A DNA stretch of 6,073 nt from Desulfocapsa sp. (GTDB lineage: Bacteria > Desulfobacterota > Desulfobulbia > Desulfobulbales > Desulfocapsaceae): positions 1 to 6,073 of the forward strand of contig JAOZLM010000145.1 of the NCBI GenBank assembly GCA_029934815.1, read 5' to 3'. The position numbers and the translations under genes are program-made. The notes beneath the pieces are model-generated. The model was given only the letters and a program-made list of their open reading frames with translations, ran no database searches and was not told the DNA's origin. This document shows, one piece after another, positions 5,350 to 6,073 of the stretch (the stretch's first letter is position 1; the number at the start of each line of letters is the position of its first letter).

Positions 5350-6073
5350 TCAAACCTCCGGTCACATCCCGCATTTGTAAGCCCTTTATTGTTTCGCATG
5401 GCTCACCATCTGTTTCAAAAATTGTAAGATCAAAAACCAATTCATGCTCTGTTTGAGACATGAGTTGTGCAATACTTGAATATTCTGTTCCTGCTACTGT
5501 TGCTTTGTGGATAACACGCTCTGTAAAAGCCACTGGAAATGGAACAAAATCAGCAACACACTGCCCCAAAACACAGGCGGCATGCATGGCACCATCAAGT
5601 GGAAATGGCGAACCGATGATTGCTTCCATCTCTTGTTTTTGTGCGACTTCCGGAGCCTGCAAGCTGGCTATGGCTATTGTGTTTCTCAGGTGTAATTCCC
5701 TGGTTATACTCCGGTAAGTGGGTCCAAAAGGAACCAGTTCTCGATAAATTCTCGCAGCATCAATTATCCGATCGCCCTTTTCTCTTTTTTGTAATGACAG
5801 AGGAGAAATATCAGCAGATTTGCAACCGAACGTTATCGCAGCATGTTCTTTTATCCTGCTGATTTTTTTGAACTGAATTTTGCTGAGCAGTTTACAGGAA
5901 AAACCCTCATCTGTTTCTTCGTACTCCACCAGCGCTGAAATTTCAGATACACCTTCCGGGATTTCCAGAAGTTTTGAGAAACTGCCCTGTGACATTTTAG
6001 TCACCTGCAAATCCGGCACAATCTTACTGGCGACTTTTGCCAGTAATAACATGGTTTCAACGGCCGGAAAGAT
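5306..6073 (-). CDS. Polyketide-synthase-type dehydratase (double hotdog, PS-DH-like), 5' end cut by the window edge
   Basis: The minus-strand frame is open to the right edge. The ATG at 6052 is internal: the frame continues upstream as IFPAVET before MLLLAK, and FPAVE is the segment that follows the HxxxGxxxxP active-site motif of PKS dehydratases. The catalytic His would therefore lie about seven codons outside the window. Of the 255 visible residues, numbered from that internal Met, the C-terminal hotdog is recognisable by YRELVPFGPTYRS (103-115, the usual Y-G-P-x-F/Y region) and SPFPLDGAMHAACVLGQ (148-164), in which Asp153 matches the second catalytic residue of the D-x-x-x-Q/H motif. The expected role is dehydration of a beta-hydroxyacyl chain on an acyl carrier protein. 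The protein stops soon after this domain, so it is either free-standing or the C-terminus of a larger synthase. Its stop at 5306 lies inside the convergent membrane gene. Confidence 0.83.
   Translation of the reverse strand: MFPAVETMLLLAKVASKIVPDLQVTKMSQGSFSKLLEIPEGVSEISALVEYEETDEGFSCKLLSKIQFKKISRIKEHAAITFGCKSADISPLSLQKREKGDRIIDAARIYRELVPFGPTYRSITRELHLRNTIAIASLQAPEVAQKQEMEAIIGSPFPLDGAMHAACVLGQCVADFVPFPVAFTERVIHKATVAGTEYSSIAQLMSQTEHELVFDLTIFETDGEPCETIKGLQMRDVTGGLIKPAADLPRLTAFP
5322..5346. repeat. Imperfect palindrome inside the convergent gene overlap
   Basis: GGCAGATCTGCC at 5328-5339 is a perfect 12-base palindrome flanked by AGCC (5322-5325) and GGCT (5343-5346), which can extend pairing with small internal bulges. 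It lies within the 44 bases shared by the two convergent genes. It could form a hairpin on either transcript, but no strong T-run follows on either strand, so it is not a convincing intrinsic terminator. Confidence 0.3.

Noticed and set aside
5460..5862. Several plus-strand frames of 60-85 codons opposite the dehydratase
   Set aside because: They are antisense shadows of a frame carrying the PS-DH motifs and show no independent evidence of coding.
1..6073. Possible CRISPR arrays, tRNA genes, insertion sequences or attachment sites
   Set aside because: I saw no regularly spaced repeats, no cloverleaf-like segment, no transposase and no terminal inverted repeats. Nearly every base is accounted for by the six genes.

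Overview
The window reads as part of a Gram-negative bacterial gene cluster for a membrane-associated acyl (polyketide- or aryl-polyene-like) glycolipid. Base composition is moderate and slightly AT-leaning. Coding density is very high. The Gram-negative assignment is an inference from the RND/MMPL exporter next to a family-25 (LPS-type) glycosyltransferase. I cannot name the genus; a deltaproteobacterium or similar environmental lineage would fit, but nothing here proves it.

Layout from right to left, following transcription of the minus strand: (1) 6073-5306, a polyketide-synthase-type dehydratase (double hotdog) whose start lies beyond the right edge; (2) 4984-5349, a small multi-pass membrane protein on the PLUS strand, whose 3' end overlaps the dehydratase gene tail to tail; (3) 4948-4235, a GT25-like glycosyltransferase with a C-terminal membrane anchor; (4) 4238-1179, a 1019-residue fusion of an MMPL/RND lipid exporter with a C-terminal SAM-dependent methyltransferase; (5) 1182-361, a membrane-anchored NodB-type polysaccharide deacetylase with an intact catalytic set; (6) 380-1, a VOC/glyoxalase-like protein of the GLOD5 type, cut by the left edge.

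Genes 3 to 6 form a tight minus-strand operon: both junctions flanking the exporter gene are 4-base ATGA stop/start overlaps, and the deacetylase and VOC genes overlap by 20 bases. There is no untranslated stretch of more than about 35 bases anywhere in the window, so promoters and terminators must lie inside coding sequence or outside the window.

Working model (inference): the dehydratase belongs to a chain-building enzyme set encoded to the right. The glycosyltransferase and deacetylase adjust a sugar head group, the methyltransferase modifies the acyl or aryl part, and the exporter moves the product out of the inner membrane. The most unusual points are the exporter-methyltransferase fusion and the oppositely oriented membrane gene embedded in the operon.
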